This document shows, piece after piece, positions 8,340 through 15,410 of a stretch of DNA of 26,266 nucleotides; within the stretch, counting starts at the first letter, position 1, and each line of letters begins with the position of its first letter. The notes under the pieces are model-generated. The model saw only the letters and a program-made list of their open reading frames with translations. It made no database searches and was not told the origin of the DNA. Origin of the DNA: a virus. The position numbers were made by a program, and so were the translations under genes. The stretch spans positions 1 to 26,266 of the IMG/VR virus record IMGVR_UViG_3300025512_000027; one strand, 5' to 3'.

Positions 8340-8939
8340 TTAGTACACCTTTAGGCTATCAATGCCGAAAATCAAGGCAGAAAGGGTCTTTATCGCCATG
8401 TTGATATCCTTGTAAATTGTCCGCCTTTCGATATTTTCATCTGTCGCTATTTCCTCCGCGCTCTTTTTTTCGTCATTGATGTAGGTAGCCATAATCACCC
8501 GGTACCGGCGAAGCTCTTCTGCCTTACCGCTCTGCTCGCAGTTTATTCGGTAGTACCTCAGCATCTCCTCGATATGCCGCAGTATGATGAGTGTCCGCTG
8601 CCGGCTCTTTTTGATGCTCTCAACGTAGAGATCATCGTCAAAGCTGTAGTCATTCAACCCGTCCAGAATGTCCACCGCGTTTTCCTTGGCTTGTGTTGCA
8701 CTAAATACAGCATCCCGAGCGTGTGTTTTAAGCGATCGGTAATTCCTTAGCAGGAGACGTGTATTACGCAGGCGCTTGTCGTATCTACCCTTCCGAAGCA
8801 CCTTCTTTTCCTGGGCTATAAAATCCAGCGCTGTTTTTGTGCCGATTTCCACGCCTCTTTGTATGGCGATTTCCAGCGCCTTGGTGCTTAAATAAGCATA
8901 GTTAACGCCTACGATCCCCAGGCTCTCCTTGCTGTTCAT
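8340..8939 (-). CDS. ArpU/RinA-like phage late transcription regulator
   Basis: A 199-residue basic, helical protein. The C-terminal ~55 residues (SAEEIATDENIERRTIYKDI then AIKTLSALIFG) look like a sigma-region-4-type helix-turn-helix, the signature of the ArpU/RinA family that switches on packaging and structural genes. The N-terminal half is rich in Lys/Arg and probably helical. Position supports the role: it is the last gene before the terminase operon and is followed by the only notable gap. GAGGAGG precedes the ATG, and the start overlaps the stop of the previous gene (ATGA). The family call comes from the C-terminal pattern, size and position. Confidence 0.72.
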   Translation of the reverse strand: MNSKESLGIVGVNYAYLSTKALEIAIQRGVEIGTKTALDFIAQEKKVLRKGRYDKRLRNTRLLLRNYRSLKTHARDAVFSATQAKENAVDILDGLNDYSFDDDLYVESIKKSRQRTLIILRHIEEMLRYYRINCEQSGKAEELRRYRVIMATYINDEKKSAEEIATDENIERRTIYKDINMAIKTLSALIFGIDSLKVY

Positions 8940-9445
8940 GCTCTTTTCCTCCTCGCTTTACTCAGATAGCTGTCTACTATTTGTCTTACGGTTTCCTCCG
9001 GTATGTAAAGTATCGAGATATTTAAGCTCTGTGCAAACTCAATTTCCGCCCTCATCCCTTCACTGGGTTCCCCGAACACCCAGAGTTCGTCGCATCGTCT
9101 TAATGCGTGAAGTCCCATTGCCATTCCCTCGGCCCGTTCCTCTGGCTTCCGGTCATCGAGGAAGGCTGAAAAGTAGAGATGAGGGGCTATCGGCACCACT
9201 CCCGCCTCCGTCGCTGCCCGGCAATAAGCCGCGGCTTTGCGGAGATTGCCTTCAATGTCACCGCGTAGGGGGCTGGCAACGTAGACCATGCGTCCGTCCG
9301 CAGGTTTGTATCGTAGTAGTTCGTGGTTTGCACAATGCTTGTCCAGTGCTTTTCTGTAAAACGGGCATGCACCTGGGTATTCCTCGTGTGTATCCGCGCC
9401 AATTTGGCAGTTGCCACAGAACCCTATCATGGTTTTATTTTTCAC
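8936..9445 (-). CDS. Nucleoside 2-deoxyribosyltransferase-like protein (DUF4406-type) with an N-terminal cysteine cluster
   Basis: A 169-residue protein starting at GTG 9445 (AAGGAG 8 nt upstream). Residues ~52-150 match the deoxyribosyltransferase-like fold: strand YVASPLRGD (55-63), helix beginning NLRKAAAYCR, VVPIAPHLYF, LWVFGEPSEGMRAE with the family-type glutamate at 134, and a final strand ISILYIP. Such proteins swap bases on deoxyribonucleosides or hydrolyse nucleotides, so it may act in phage nucleotide salvage or base modification. Cysteines 10, 13, 27 and 38 form a possible zinc site not expected in the core fold. It starts two bases after the preceding DUF5131 gene ends. The substrate is unknown. 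Confidence 0.72.
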   Translation of the reverse strand: MKNKTMIGFCGNCQIGADTHEEYPGACPFYRKALDKHCANHELLRYKPADGRMVYVASPLRGDIEGNLRKAAAYCRAATEAGVVPIAPHLYFSAFLDDRKPEERAEGMAMGLHALRRCDELWVFGEPSEGMRAEIEFAQSLNISILYIPEETVRQIVDSYLSKARRKRA

Positions 9446-9447
9446 TA

Positions 9448-10419
9448 TTATATCTCCTTCCCCCTAAAAGGGCACCATAGCGGGCTGGTTCTGACGTATC
9501 TTCCCGGAATTACTCGCCTTCTCCCTGCGCAGAAGTGGTTCATAATGGTCTTGCCGTGCCGTTCGTTATAATGGCGCTCCGTCTCCTCGTGGTGCTCGCA
9601 TTCCAGGCAGTGGGGGATTGGTTTATCTTCTTCATGCGACATGTTCGCAGGATACTTCCGGATGAGTTCTTTTCCCCATGCGCCAGCCAGGTTGTCCTTC
9701 ATGAATAATGGAATTCCGGCCTTCTTGCAGGCTTTGGCGATGCTCTCTATCCAGCTGCGCTCGGGCACTGTCTTTCCTTTTTGGTTGCCGGTCTCCGCCC
9801 CTATGATAATCCACCTGGCCTTTTGCATGCCGTTTTCCGCTTTGTTCACGTCTGGAAATGGCGCCTTTATTGGTTCTATGCTTACAAATGTGTTTAAATG
9901 GTCGTGCCAGAAGAATTCCGACTCCGGCGTTGTTGCCGTGCTGCCGTACCAGAAATTATCCCCTGTGCGGATTATTCCTTTCTCGGCTAGCTCCATGTAC
10001 CGGCGCGGGTTCTTGGTTAAAAACAGGTAGGTGTGCCATGGCGCCGCGTCGCAGGCTCTAAATACCCCCTCTATCCAGCCGTCGGGCACCCAAGCTCCGA
10101 AAAGGTCGGCCATGCTGCAGACAAAAATGTTGGCCGGCTTCTTCTTTTGTGCCGGCATCTCCAACCTGTAGTAGTGCATCATCGGTTCAAATCCCACCGG
10201 GTCTGGTATCACTTTGCCGCTCTGGTTCCTGAATGGGTTGTCCAGGACATAAAGGCCGTTCTTGTCCTTTTGGAGCTGTCTTGATGCCTTGTTTAGCCTG
10301 ATGTCCCCGGAGAAGCGCTTTGTCTGCTTCGCTGCGTAGCAGTATGGGCAGCCGTGGCGGCATCCGGTCACTGGATTCCAGCTAAAGTCGCACCAGTCGA
10401 TGCGTGAGCGATTCATCAT
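9448..10419 (-). CDS. DUF5131 family protein (phage Gp37/Gp68-like, radical-SAM type)
   Basis: A 323-residue protein opening with IDWCDFSWNPVTGCRHGCPYCYA, which places a CX3CX2C cluster (C20, C24, C27) where radical-SAM enzymes bind their 4Fe-4S cluster. Other phrases of the family are FVCSMADLFG (99-108), HTYLFLTKNP (129-138), FWYGSTAT, SIEPIKAPFP and WIIIGAETGNQKG (203-215). A C-terminal set of cysteines (C271, C274, C297, C316) could bind zinc. DUF5131 proteins are common in phages and mobile islands, but their substrate is unknown to me; DNA or tRNA modification is a guess. The start overlaps the stop of a small RHH-like gene (ATGATGA), so the two are probably translated together. Confidence 0.85.
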   Translation of the reverse strand: MMNRSRIDWCDFSWNPVTGCRHGCPYCYAAKQTKRFSGDIRLNKASRQLQKDKNGLYVLDNPFRNQSGKVIPDPVGFEPMMHYYRLEMPAQKKKPANIFVCSMADLFGAWVPDGWIEGVFRACDAAPWHTYLFLTKNPRRYMELAEKGIIRTGDNFWYGSTATTPESEFFWHDHLNTFVSIEPIKAPFPDVNKAENGMQKARWIIIGAETGNQKGKTVPERSWIESIAKACKKAGIPLFMKDNLAGAWGKELIRKYPANMSHEEDKPIPHCLECEHHEETERHYNERHGKTIMNHFCAGRRRVIPGRYVRTSPLWCPFRGKEI

Positions 10420-10592
10420 CGTTTTTCTCCTCTCTGCAAGCTACCGTTTATTTGCATGATCCGGTCGCGTACCAGCTTGTCAACGACACGACCTTCGTTC
10501 CTCTGCCCGTCCATGTCTGCCAACTTCTTTAGGTTGAACGCGGTCTGTGCAGTCACAAGGACGCTGATTCGACGCATGTTCTTTTTGTTCAT
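10416..10592 (-). CDS. Small ribbon-helix-helix-like protein, 58 residues
   Basis: ATG 10592 follows GGGAGG and reads 58 codons to a TGA that overlaps the DUF5131 start. The protein begins MNKKNMRRISVLVTAQ, a short beta strand, followed by a helix (FNLKKLADMDG) and a second helix (GRVVDKLVRDRIMQ). This beta-alpha-alpha pattern, with a basic strand, is that of Arc/MetJ-type ribbon-helix-helix DNA-binding proteins. It may regulate the accessory gene block or act as an accessory factor. No domain alignment was possible, so the fold call is moderate, but the ribosome site and the exact overlap make the gene itself credible. Confidence 0.7.
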   Translation of the reverse strand: MNKKNMRRISVLVTAQTAFNLKKLADMDGQRNEGRVVDKLVRDRIMQINGSLQRGEKR

Positions 10593-10601
10593 CGTTCCTC
10601 C

Positions 10602-11219
10602 CTATTCTCTCCTGAGCCGCTTAAGCACGTTCAGGATCATCCACTTCTGGTGTTCTTCGGTCATGCTTTTGAATGTAGCGTCTTGCTTCCTGCGAAGGCT
10701 CCCGGCATTGTAAAGAATAACTCCGACACCTTCTGGAACATGATCCTTGATACTTTCGTAAATTTCTACTGGAACAACGTAATAATTCAGGTTTCCTACG
10801 AAATTGTGACCGTTCTTATTCTTAAAATCCGCCTTAGTTATCTTGATCTCAAAGCATTGAACTAGAACTTTTGGTACCCCTACCTCCCTCCATATGTTCC
10901 ACGGGCATTTGTTGTTGTCGCAAAGCTCCGGTGTTTTGTCGCTGTCGGCTAATCCTTTCGGGCAGTTGATTGGCATCTTGCGGAGGCCGTCGCGCTTCCA
11001 TGTATGACAGCGGCACACTCTGATTTTTTGCTTTTCTCCGAAATATTCATTAATCCTGACGCAGTCGACTATTCCTGCCGTGATGGTTCCGCACTCAACC
11101 GGGACCTCGAAGGCGGTTGATCTGCCCCTGATTGTGTTTATCGTTATTCCTCCGAGCTCTCGTGGTGCGTAATACCGCAGCGCCTTTTCTATGTCTCGTG
11201 TTTTGTCTGTTTTAGTCAT
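10602..11219 (-). CDS. PD-(D/E)XK nuclease-like protein (MmcB-like) with a cysteine-rich insertion
   Basis: A 205-residue protein. The arrangement IVDCVRIN (D52) and later CFEIKITKADF (E124, K126) fits the D...ExK core of restriction-type nucleases, and LNYYVVPVEIY followed by GVGVILYN is typical of the MmcB-like branch, in which EVK-type strands are followed by a YYVVP strand. Between the D and ExK segments sits a cysteine cluster (C69, C71, C86, C100, C105) that may bind zinc. It probably acts on DNA in recombination or repair, or on a foreign substrate. The specific role is unknown. It lies ten bases downstream of the preceding stop region in the accessory cluster. Confidence 0.65.
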   Translation of the reverse strand: MTKTDKTRDIEKALRYYAPRELGGITINTIRGRSTAFEVPVECGTITAGIVDCVRINEYFGEKQKIRVCRCHTWKRDGLRKMPINCPKGLADSDKTPELCDNNKCPWNIWREVGVPKVLVQCFEIKITKADFKNKNGHNFVGNLNYYVVPVEIYESIKDHVPEGVGVILYNAGSLRRKQDATFKSMTEEHQKWMILNVLKRLRRE

Positions 11220-11239
11220 CTGTTTCTCCTTCTCGGCGG

Positions 11240-11443
11240 TTACCAGGGCGACGCTGCAAGCTCCTTCTTGGTCGGTGGCTCGTGTCCTATTTCCCAGTAC
11301 CTTGCCTTATATTTCATCGAGTCCAGCATCAGGATTGTTCCGGTAATCTCGCAGATTGTGCTTGCGAAATTTCCACTGTATCCGATCTGTATTTGTTCGT
11401 ATCCTTCGACCTCTACCCAGTAGGGGATTCCAAGGTATTTCAT
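11240..11443 (-). CDS. Hypothetical protein, 67 residues
   Basis: I do not recognise this protein. From ATG 11443 it begins MKYLGIPYWVEVEGYEQIQI, then a strand-rich centre (ASTICEITGTILMLDS) and a Pro/Lys-rich tail ending AASPW. A longer reading from ATG 11482 adds 13 residues, but its only purine-rich site touches the start codon; at 11443 a weak AGGGA has normal spacing. It looks like a small beta-rich protein in a string of short early genes. No function is proposed. Confidence 0.6.
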   Translation of the reverse strand: MKYLGIPYWVEVEGYEQIQIGYSGNFASTICEITGTILMLDSMKYKARYWEIGHEPPTKKELAASPW

Positions 11444-11447
11444 GTCG

Positions 11448-11519
11448 CTATCCCTGATTGGTTTTCTCAAGGTTATCCACATCTTCCCATGCGCTCTGTA
11501 TCAGTTCATCGTTCCTCAT
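11448..11519 (-). CDS. Possible 23-residue peptide between the ASCH gene and the next gene
   Basis: ATG 11519 overlaps the last codons of the ASCH gene in another frame and reads MRNDELIQSAWEDVDNLEKT plus three residues to TAG at 11448, four bases before the next likely start (11443). The composition is protein-like (acidic, amphipathic helix), and the close fit between both neighbours suggests a translated leader peptide or small gene. There is no clear ribosome site of its own, so the call is weak. Confidence 0.3.
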   Translation of the reverse strand: MRNDELIQSAWEDVDNLEKTNQG

Positions 11520-12048
11520 TCCAATTGCTTGAACAGTGGTCCTTTTCGCCCTCGTCCCAGTTCCATAATCCTTGCGCCCCCTTCGCTCTTACTGGCTTGA
11601 TCAGGCGCTTCACGTTCGCGAGCTCCCATGCGTATCTTCCTGGGGTCCAGTCCCCGAGTAGCATTTCTCTTTCTGTTGGCACTATATAGCGTCCAAAGTC
11701 CAGGTGTTTCCGGGAGACGTCCAGCTCTGCTCCGACTGGGATGTGCTTTGCTATGTCTACGTTTGTGCCGGGGTGCCCCACGATGTGCCAGCAATTTACC
11801 AGCTCCGCTGTGGCGATTACGCTTCCGGTGTGGAGCAAGCACCATGCGAGTCCTGCTTTTTCTAGTTCATCCTTGACGGCTTTCTCAAATTCTTCAAGTC
11901 CTAAGAGTGGCACTTTGCAAGGATCCTTCTTGGCTGCGTGGATAGCTATCGGTCCTCTGTGTTCCGTCTTCCAGCCACGAGTTTCGTATTGCTTTGCGCC
12001 TATGGCTAGCAAGCTCGCCCACGGCTGCCAGATTGTTATCGCTTTCAT
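11506..12048 (-). CDS. ASCH-domain protein
   Basis: A 180-residue protein starting at ATG 12048 (MKAITIWQPWASLLAIGAK), where the start overlaps the previous stop as ATGA. The ASCH hallmark is clear: QPWASLLAIGAKQYETRGW (8-26), then GPIAIHAAKK, a GSVIATAELVNCW strand (~90) and LGDWTPGRYAWEL before the C-terminus. ASCH domains have a PUA-like beta-barrel and bind RNA or modified nucleosides; some, like YqfB, are amidohydrolases on acylated cytidine. In phages they occur next to nucleotide and DNA-modification genes, which fits the neighbouring genes here. Substrate not determinable. Confidence 0.85.
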   Translation of the reverse strand: MKAITIWQPWASLLAIGAKQYETRGWKTEHRGPIAIHAAKKDPCKVPLLGLEEFEKAVKDELEKAGLAWCLLHTGSVIATAELVNCWHIVGHPGTNVDIAKHIPVGAELDVSRKHLDFGRYIVPTEREMLLGDWTPGRYAWELANVKRLIKPVRAKGAQGLWNWDEGEKDHCSSNWNEER

Positions 12049-12227
12049 TGCGCCACATCCTGACAATCCGTGCAAAAGTCGCACCATTCTCCGTCTATCT
12101 TCCTGCTTTTCCATCCAGCCTTCTTCTTGGCTTCTACTGCATCGTAGAAGTCGTATTCCTCTTTTAACTCAGCTCCGCAAACGTCGCAGGTCGGCGTGTA
12201 TTTATTCTTGCTTTGCACTATGCTCAT
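12045..12227 (-). CDS. Small zinc-ribbon-like protein, 60 residues
   Basis: The protein has two CxxC knuckles, C14xxC17 in TPTCDVCGAEL and C49xxC52 (with C55) in EWCDFCTDC, separated by a charged helix (YDAVEAKKKAGW). This is the pattern of a small zinc-ribbon protein, which may bind nucleic acid or protein. AAAGGAGG precedes the ATG, and the stop overlaps the ASCH start (ATGA). The precise role is unknown. Confidence 0.75.
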   Translation of the reverse strand: MSIVQSKNKYTPTCDVCGAELKEEYDFYDAVEAKKKAGWKSRKIDGEWCDFCTDCQDVAQ

Positions 12228-12294
12228 GGCCTTCCTCCTTTTTCTTTGCCTCGTCCATCTTCTGTATGTGGTGTGCGCTTCCGCCGATTAACAT
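12202..12294 (-). CDS. Possible 30-residue small protein
   Basis: Between the 53-residue gene (stop at 12320) and the zinc-ribbon gene (start 12227) the minus strand has one credible short frame. ATG 12294, preceded by AAAGG, reads MLIGGSAHHIQKMDEAKKKE and continues to TAA at 12202, overlapping the zinc-ribbon start. An 11-codon frame (MSKRIVERFLC) overlapping the stop at 12320 lies just before it. Both may be translated, but support is thin. Confidence 0.25.
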   Translation of the reverse strand: MLIGGSAHHIQKMDEAKKKEEGHEHSAKQE

Positions 12295-12319
12295 AAAAAC
12301 CTTTCAACAATTCTTTTAC

Positions 12320-12481
12320 TCATCGTTCTACCTCTTCGGTGGTGATTTCTTCTGGCTGTATTCCGTACTCAAACGCGAGCAGTTCGGTGGTCGCCTTCTG
12401 CTCTCCTGCGAATGTTTCCGCCTGCGTGTAGGCTGCGAGCTCCTTGCCCTTGCCGTCATAGAAAACAGTCCATTTTTCCAT
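12320..12481 (-). CDS. Hypothetical small protein, 53 residues
   Basis: ATG 12481 follows GAGGAGG at good spacing and reads 53 codons: MEKWTVFYDGKGKELAAYTQ, then an acidic helical half ending EEITTEEVER. The first part suggests a beta hairpin and the second a helix. I do not recognise it. Its clear ribosome site and position in the small-gene string support it as real. Small acidic phage proteins of this kind include host-takeover and anti-defence factors, but nothing here shows which. Confidence 0.65.
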   Translation of the reverse strand: MEKWTVFYDGKGKELAAYTQAETFAGEQKATTELLAFEYGIQPEEITTEEVER

Positions 12482-12496
12482 TGCTCTGCCTCCTCT

Positions 12497-12667
12497 TTAT
12501 TTTCTGAACGCCTCCATGATTTTCTCTGTGGCGTCTATGTACTCGTCGACTTCTTCCTTCGTCTGAAAATCTGGCCAATGTCCCGGTACCACTCTGAAGC
12601 TGGCTTTCTCATATCTCTCGAAGAAGTAGGCCATGACCTCGTCGTGCTGCTTGTCATCTTTTTTCAT
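12497..12667 (-). CDS. Hypothetical small protein, 56 residues
   Basis: I start this at ATG 12667 (MKKDDKQHDEVMAYFFERYE), where GGAGG lies 8 nt upstream and the ATGA overlap with the preceding stop is exact. A longer frame from 12688 has no ribosome site. The protein is a charged, probably helical polypeptide with a conserved-looking centre, FRVVPGHWPDFQTKEEVDEY. Function not recognised. Confidence 0.65.
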   Translation of the reverse strand: MKKDDKQHDEVMAYFFERYEKASFRVVPGHWPDFQTKEEVDEYIDATEKIMEAFRK

Positions 12668-12924
12668 ATCCAAACCTCCACGATGCACGGGTCGTCTTTT
12701 GGGTGCCTGTCCATCCTCACCATGCTGCTGGGTATCTTATCTCGCAGCTCCTCCAGCGTGTCCGCTGTTGCCATGATGTGTGTTGGTACGTTGCAGTCCC
12801 ATAATCTTGCGATGAATTTATCCGGGTAGTCTGTCGGATGTTCATAAACGCAAATCAGGGGAATACGCGCCTGCCTCATCGACTTTTCAATATCGAAGCA
12901 GTTCACTTCTCTGTCTGTACTCAT
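12664..12924 (-). CDS. Hypothetical protein, 86 residues
   Basis: The ATG at 12924 follows AAAGGAG and overlaps the recU stop (ATGA). The protein contains IPLICVYEHPTDYPDKFIAR, then MATADTLEELRDKIPSSM and a final strand PCIVEVWI. Alternating strands and a single amphipathic helix suggest a small alpha/beta fold. I do not recognise a family. It is co-translated with recU on one side and the 56-residue gene on the other. Confidence 0.65.
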   Translation of the reverse strand: MSTDREVNCFDIEKSMRQARIPLICVYEHPTDYPDKFIARLWDCNVPTHIMATADTLEELRDKIPSSMVRMDRHPKDDPCIVEVWI

Positions 12925-13517
12925 GATCTTCTCCTTTCTATGCTCATGCGTTCTATGATATCAAGATAAGGGAGGCCGCTGGTTCCTCCGGCCTTGACCT
13001 CCCACTCCGGGTGGAGCTGTGCTGCGCTGGCGCTTGCCATGCCCGGTGTGTCCCAAAACCATCCATATGCTTTGACCGATATAGGTACATTGCCGCTTCC
13101 TGCTTGCCAAGCGTCCCGGGCCTCTTTCCAAAACTGCCACGGTACTGCAAAGAAACGCTGTAACTTGAAGCTCACCAGAATGATGCCGACCGCTTCTGGG
13201 TCTCTGCAAAAGTCGTTCAAGAACTCTGCTTGATGCGGTTCCACTCGGGAGAATAGCATTCTGTCGTTCTCCGTGTATTTTGCTTCAACCGCTACCGGGG
13301 CGTTTTTGTATCTCCCGAGGAAGTCTACGCAGCTCTTGTGCTCTACCTTGACGCTACTGACTTTGCCTGTCCCGTCTCTCAGCGGAATAAATTCTGTCGG
13401 TATTTTATGGACGCAGGCTGTTCCTGCTGCTTGGTATCTAGCGTGGACAAATTTTAATAGAACCTCTAACTGTTGTCCTTGATTGGCATGGCTCTGGCTT
13501 TTCCTATATCCCTTCAT
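12921..13517 (-). CDS. recU: RecU-like Holliday junction resolvase
   Basis: A 198-residue protein from ATG 13517 (MKGYRKSQSHANQGQQLE), preceded by GGGGAGGTG; an in-frame ATG six codons earlier is less well placed. RecU cuts four-way DNA junctions and is the Bacillota counterpart of RuvC. The core nuclease residues are visible: NQG..LE near the N-terminus (with E18), SCVDFLGRYKNAPVAVEAKY (D65, E78, K80) and VEPHQAEFLNDF (H95, Q96). The segment after RDPEAVGIILVSF fits the RecU C-terminal half. In a phage it would resolve recombination or replication intermediates before packaging, working with the RecT module upstream. Confidence 0.85.
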   Translation of the reverse strand: MKGYRKSQSHANQGQQLEVLLKFVHARYQAAGTACVHKIPTEFIPLRDGTGKVSSVKVEHKSCVDFLGRYKNAPVAVEAKYTENDRMLFSRVEPHQAEFLNDFCRDPEAVGIILVSFKLQRFFAVPWQFWKEARDAWQAGSGNVPISVKAYGWFWDTPGMASASAAQLHPEWEVKAGGTSGLPYLDIIERMSIERRRS

Positions 13518-13705
13518 CGACCCACCTCCCCGCAAAACAGCCCGTTTTTAATCGCCTTCTCCAGCTCTCGGTTCAGCTGCAGGATTGTACCGCATCCAAT
13601 GCGGTTGCCGCTTCCGGTGCGACCTTCAAGGTATTTAATAAATCGCTTTACTAGGTCTGCCGCATCTACAGGCTCCTGCTGCGCTTGTGTCAGCTTATCG
13701 CCCAT
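13514..13705 (-). CDS. Hypothetical protein, 63 residues
   Basis: ATG 13705 (MGDKLTQAQQ) has GGAGG six bases upstream, inside the end of the methyltransferase gene, and the stop overlaps the recU start. The protein is helical (ADLVKRFIKYLEG...GCGTILQLNRELEKAIKNGLF). I do not recognise it. The tight coupling to the methyltransferase and recU makes translation likely. Confidence 0.65.
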   Translation of the reverse strand: MGDKLTQAQQEPVDAADLVKRFIKYLEGRTGSGNRIGCGTILQLNRELEKAIKNGLFCGEVGR

Positions 13706-13706
13706 T

Positions 13707-15410
13707 TCAGTCCTCCTCACAAAATCTGTATTGGGTTACTGCGATACAGAAGGGTTCTATTTCGCTCGCCCATCGGGCGGTGCCTCGCCCATTTATCTGC
13801 TCCCAAATCAGCGGGAAACCTCCTATGCCGTCAAACAGCGAGCCGAGCGTTGCGTCCCTCTCGTAAAATGCCGCTATGCGCTTCAATATCCATTTCCACG
13901 GTGGGAGCGCTATCGAATTTCCCAGCGCCTTGTATCTGGCGGTGTCGGATGTCGGGTTCTTCATCCACCGGATGATGGTCGCTTCGCTTCTTCCTTTGAC
14001 CTCGCCGTGCTTCAGCGGGCGCATAATCTCGTCGTATCTCCTGAAAGCGTCCAGCCAGAAGGCCATTTCCTCTGCGGTCGGGTTCTTGATTCCCGGTACG
14101 TCCGTCCATTTGTCAGGAAAACCTTGCAGGCGCTCACATTCGAGTGGAGTAAGACGACGCACTCTGTATTGGTTTCTGACCGTATTGGAGTAGTTCAGCG
14201 ACCATTCGTTAAGATTTCGACAGCCTATCCCCAATACAATTGGCTGCTCGTGGTTGCAATTAATGGTTGAACACAGATCCTCTGTTATCTCTGCATTGGC
14301 CTGTCCGTGAGCCATAACCATCATCGCTGCTCCCGGGTGCCTTCCTGTGATCGTAAACGCTGTATCGGTTTCCGCATCTATTCCCATATCTCTGTTCGTG
14401 TTTGCCCCTGCGTTGTACGAAGCCTTATCAAGCGCTATCGCCGTATAATCCGTTATCCTGTTCTGATGCTCTCCCGTTAAAGTGGGGGCAATAAATCCAT
14501 CTCCGTTTCCTCGCGCATCATATATCGCTACGTCTATTGATGCCTGGCCGTTTCTCGGGTTTCCTCTTGACATACATGGTGTTTTTTCACTTTCGCTTAT
14601 CGGGTCTTGGAGCAAATGAAACGCGATGGCCAGAACTTGACCTGTTTCACCAAATCCAGCCGCCTGCATAATGATTTCTGGCCCTCGGTCAATGCATGGA
14701 CTCCCGTCGTTTCTTGCTGTCAAGCTCCTTGCGACTGCCGGATTAACGCTGTTTTTAAAGCTTCCGGCAGCCCCTTTCCTCGCCGTTCCGCTCTCCGAAG
14801 AATCCCAAGACATGCCGTCGCGGACAAAAAGTATTTCGGGTGCGGATTTTCCTCCAAAATCTGCGACAAGCGCGATTCTACGGCGGCGTTGGGGGACTCC
14901 CCAAAACTGTGCATCGAGAACTCTCCAAGCGACCGACCATCTTCCGTCCACGCCTTGGAAGCACCCGCTTGTCGGCCACCCCCCCTCAGGCACATGAATA
15001 TCGGGAGCCTCCGGCTCGACGATCCTGATCGTTTCTTTGAGGACGGCGCGAAAGTCTTCACCTCCGTTGCTGGAGAAGGCTCCGGGTACATTTTCCCAAA
15101 CCATATACCTTGGTCGAATAGCGACATCTGTTCTGCCTCTTGCCTCATCCGCTTTCCTCATCTCCTTTATGATTCTGACCTGCTCAATGAACAGCCCAGA
15201 CCTCGTTTTTGTAACTTTAGCTCCGCAGTCCGGGCAGGTGTCGATGTCTTTTTTTATGTCGAATTCCTTCCCGCACTGATCGCAGGTTTGCTTCATTCCG
15301 GCTCTTTTCCCAGCGACGCTTAAGTCCTGGCACGGGCTTCCGCCCGTTATAACATCCACCGGTTCGAGCTCATATCCTTTCAGTTGGCTAATATCTCCCA
15401 CATGCCTCAT
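13707..15410 (-). CDS. Circularly permuted DNA cytosine-C5 methyltransferase
   Basis: This 567-residue enzyme methylates carbon 5 of cytosine in DNA. The start at ATG 15410 (MRHVGDISQL) has GGAGG five bases upstream and overlaps the preceding stop (ATGA); a longer frame from 15452 has no better site. The motifs are rotated relative to the normal order. Motif IV, GGSPCQDLSVAG (catalytic C27), is at the N-terminus, followed by an unusual zinc-type insertion (C43xxC46, C59xxC62), motif VI WENVPG (E106), QRRRR (174-178), a long variable/target-recognition region, motif IX RRLTPLECERLQGFPD (418-433) and motif X YKALGNSIALPPW (493-505). Motif I, LFDGIGGFPL (525-534), and motif II, ASEIEP (548-553), come last. 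All essential motifs are present, so it is probably active. No restriction partner is visible. Confidence 0.93.
   Translation of the reverse strand: MRHVGDISQLKGYELEPVDVITGGSPCQDLSVAGKRAGMKQTCDQCGKEFDIKKDIDTCPDCGAKVTKTRSGLFIEQVRIIKEMRKADEARGRTDVAIRPRYMVWENVPGAFSSNGGEDFRAVLKETIRIVEPEAPDIHVPEGGWPTSGCFQGVDGRWSVAWRVLDAQFWGVPQRRRRIALVADFGGKSAPEILFVRDGMSWDSSESGTARKGAAGSFKNSVNPAVARSLTARNDGSPCIDRGPEIIMQAAGFGETGQVLAIAFHLLQDPISESEKTPCMSRGNPRNGQASIDVAIYDARGNGDGFIAPTLTGEHQNRITDYTAIALDKASYNAGANTNRDMGIDAETDTAFTITGRHPGAAMMVMAHGQANAEITEDLCSTINCNHEQPIVLGIGCRNLNEWSLNYSNTVRNQYRVRRLTPLECERLQGFPDKWTDVPGIKNPTAEEMAFWLDAFRRYDEIMRPLKHGEVKGRSEATIIRWMKNPTSDTARYKALGNSIALPPWKWILKRIAAFYERDATLGSLFDGIGGFPLIWEQINGRGTARWASEIEPFCIAVTQYRFCEED

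Noticed and set aside
11473-11481. Perfect DnaA-box sequence TTATCCACA
   Set aside because: It is a single copy at the codons for MWIT in a small gene, away from both repeat clusters; a single 9-mer match is not enough for an origin.
11741-12829. Long plus-strand open frame of 362 codons
   Set aside because: It lies opposite several minus-strand genes with good ribosome sites, and its translation is rich in Ser, Cys and Phe with no family resemblance, as expected of an antisense shadow.
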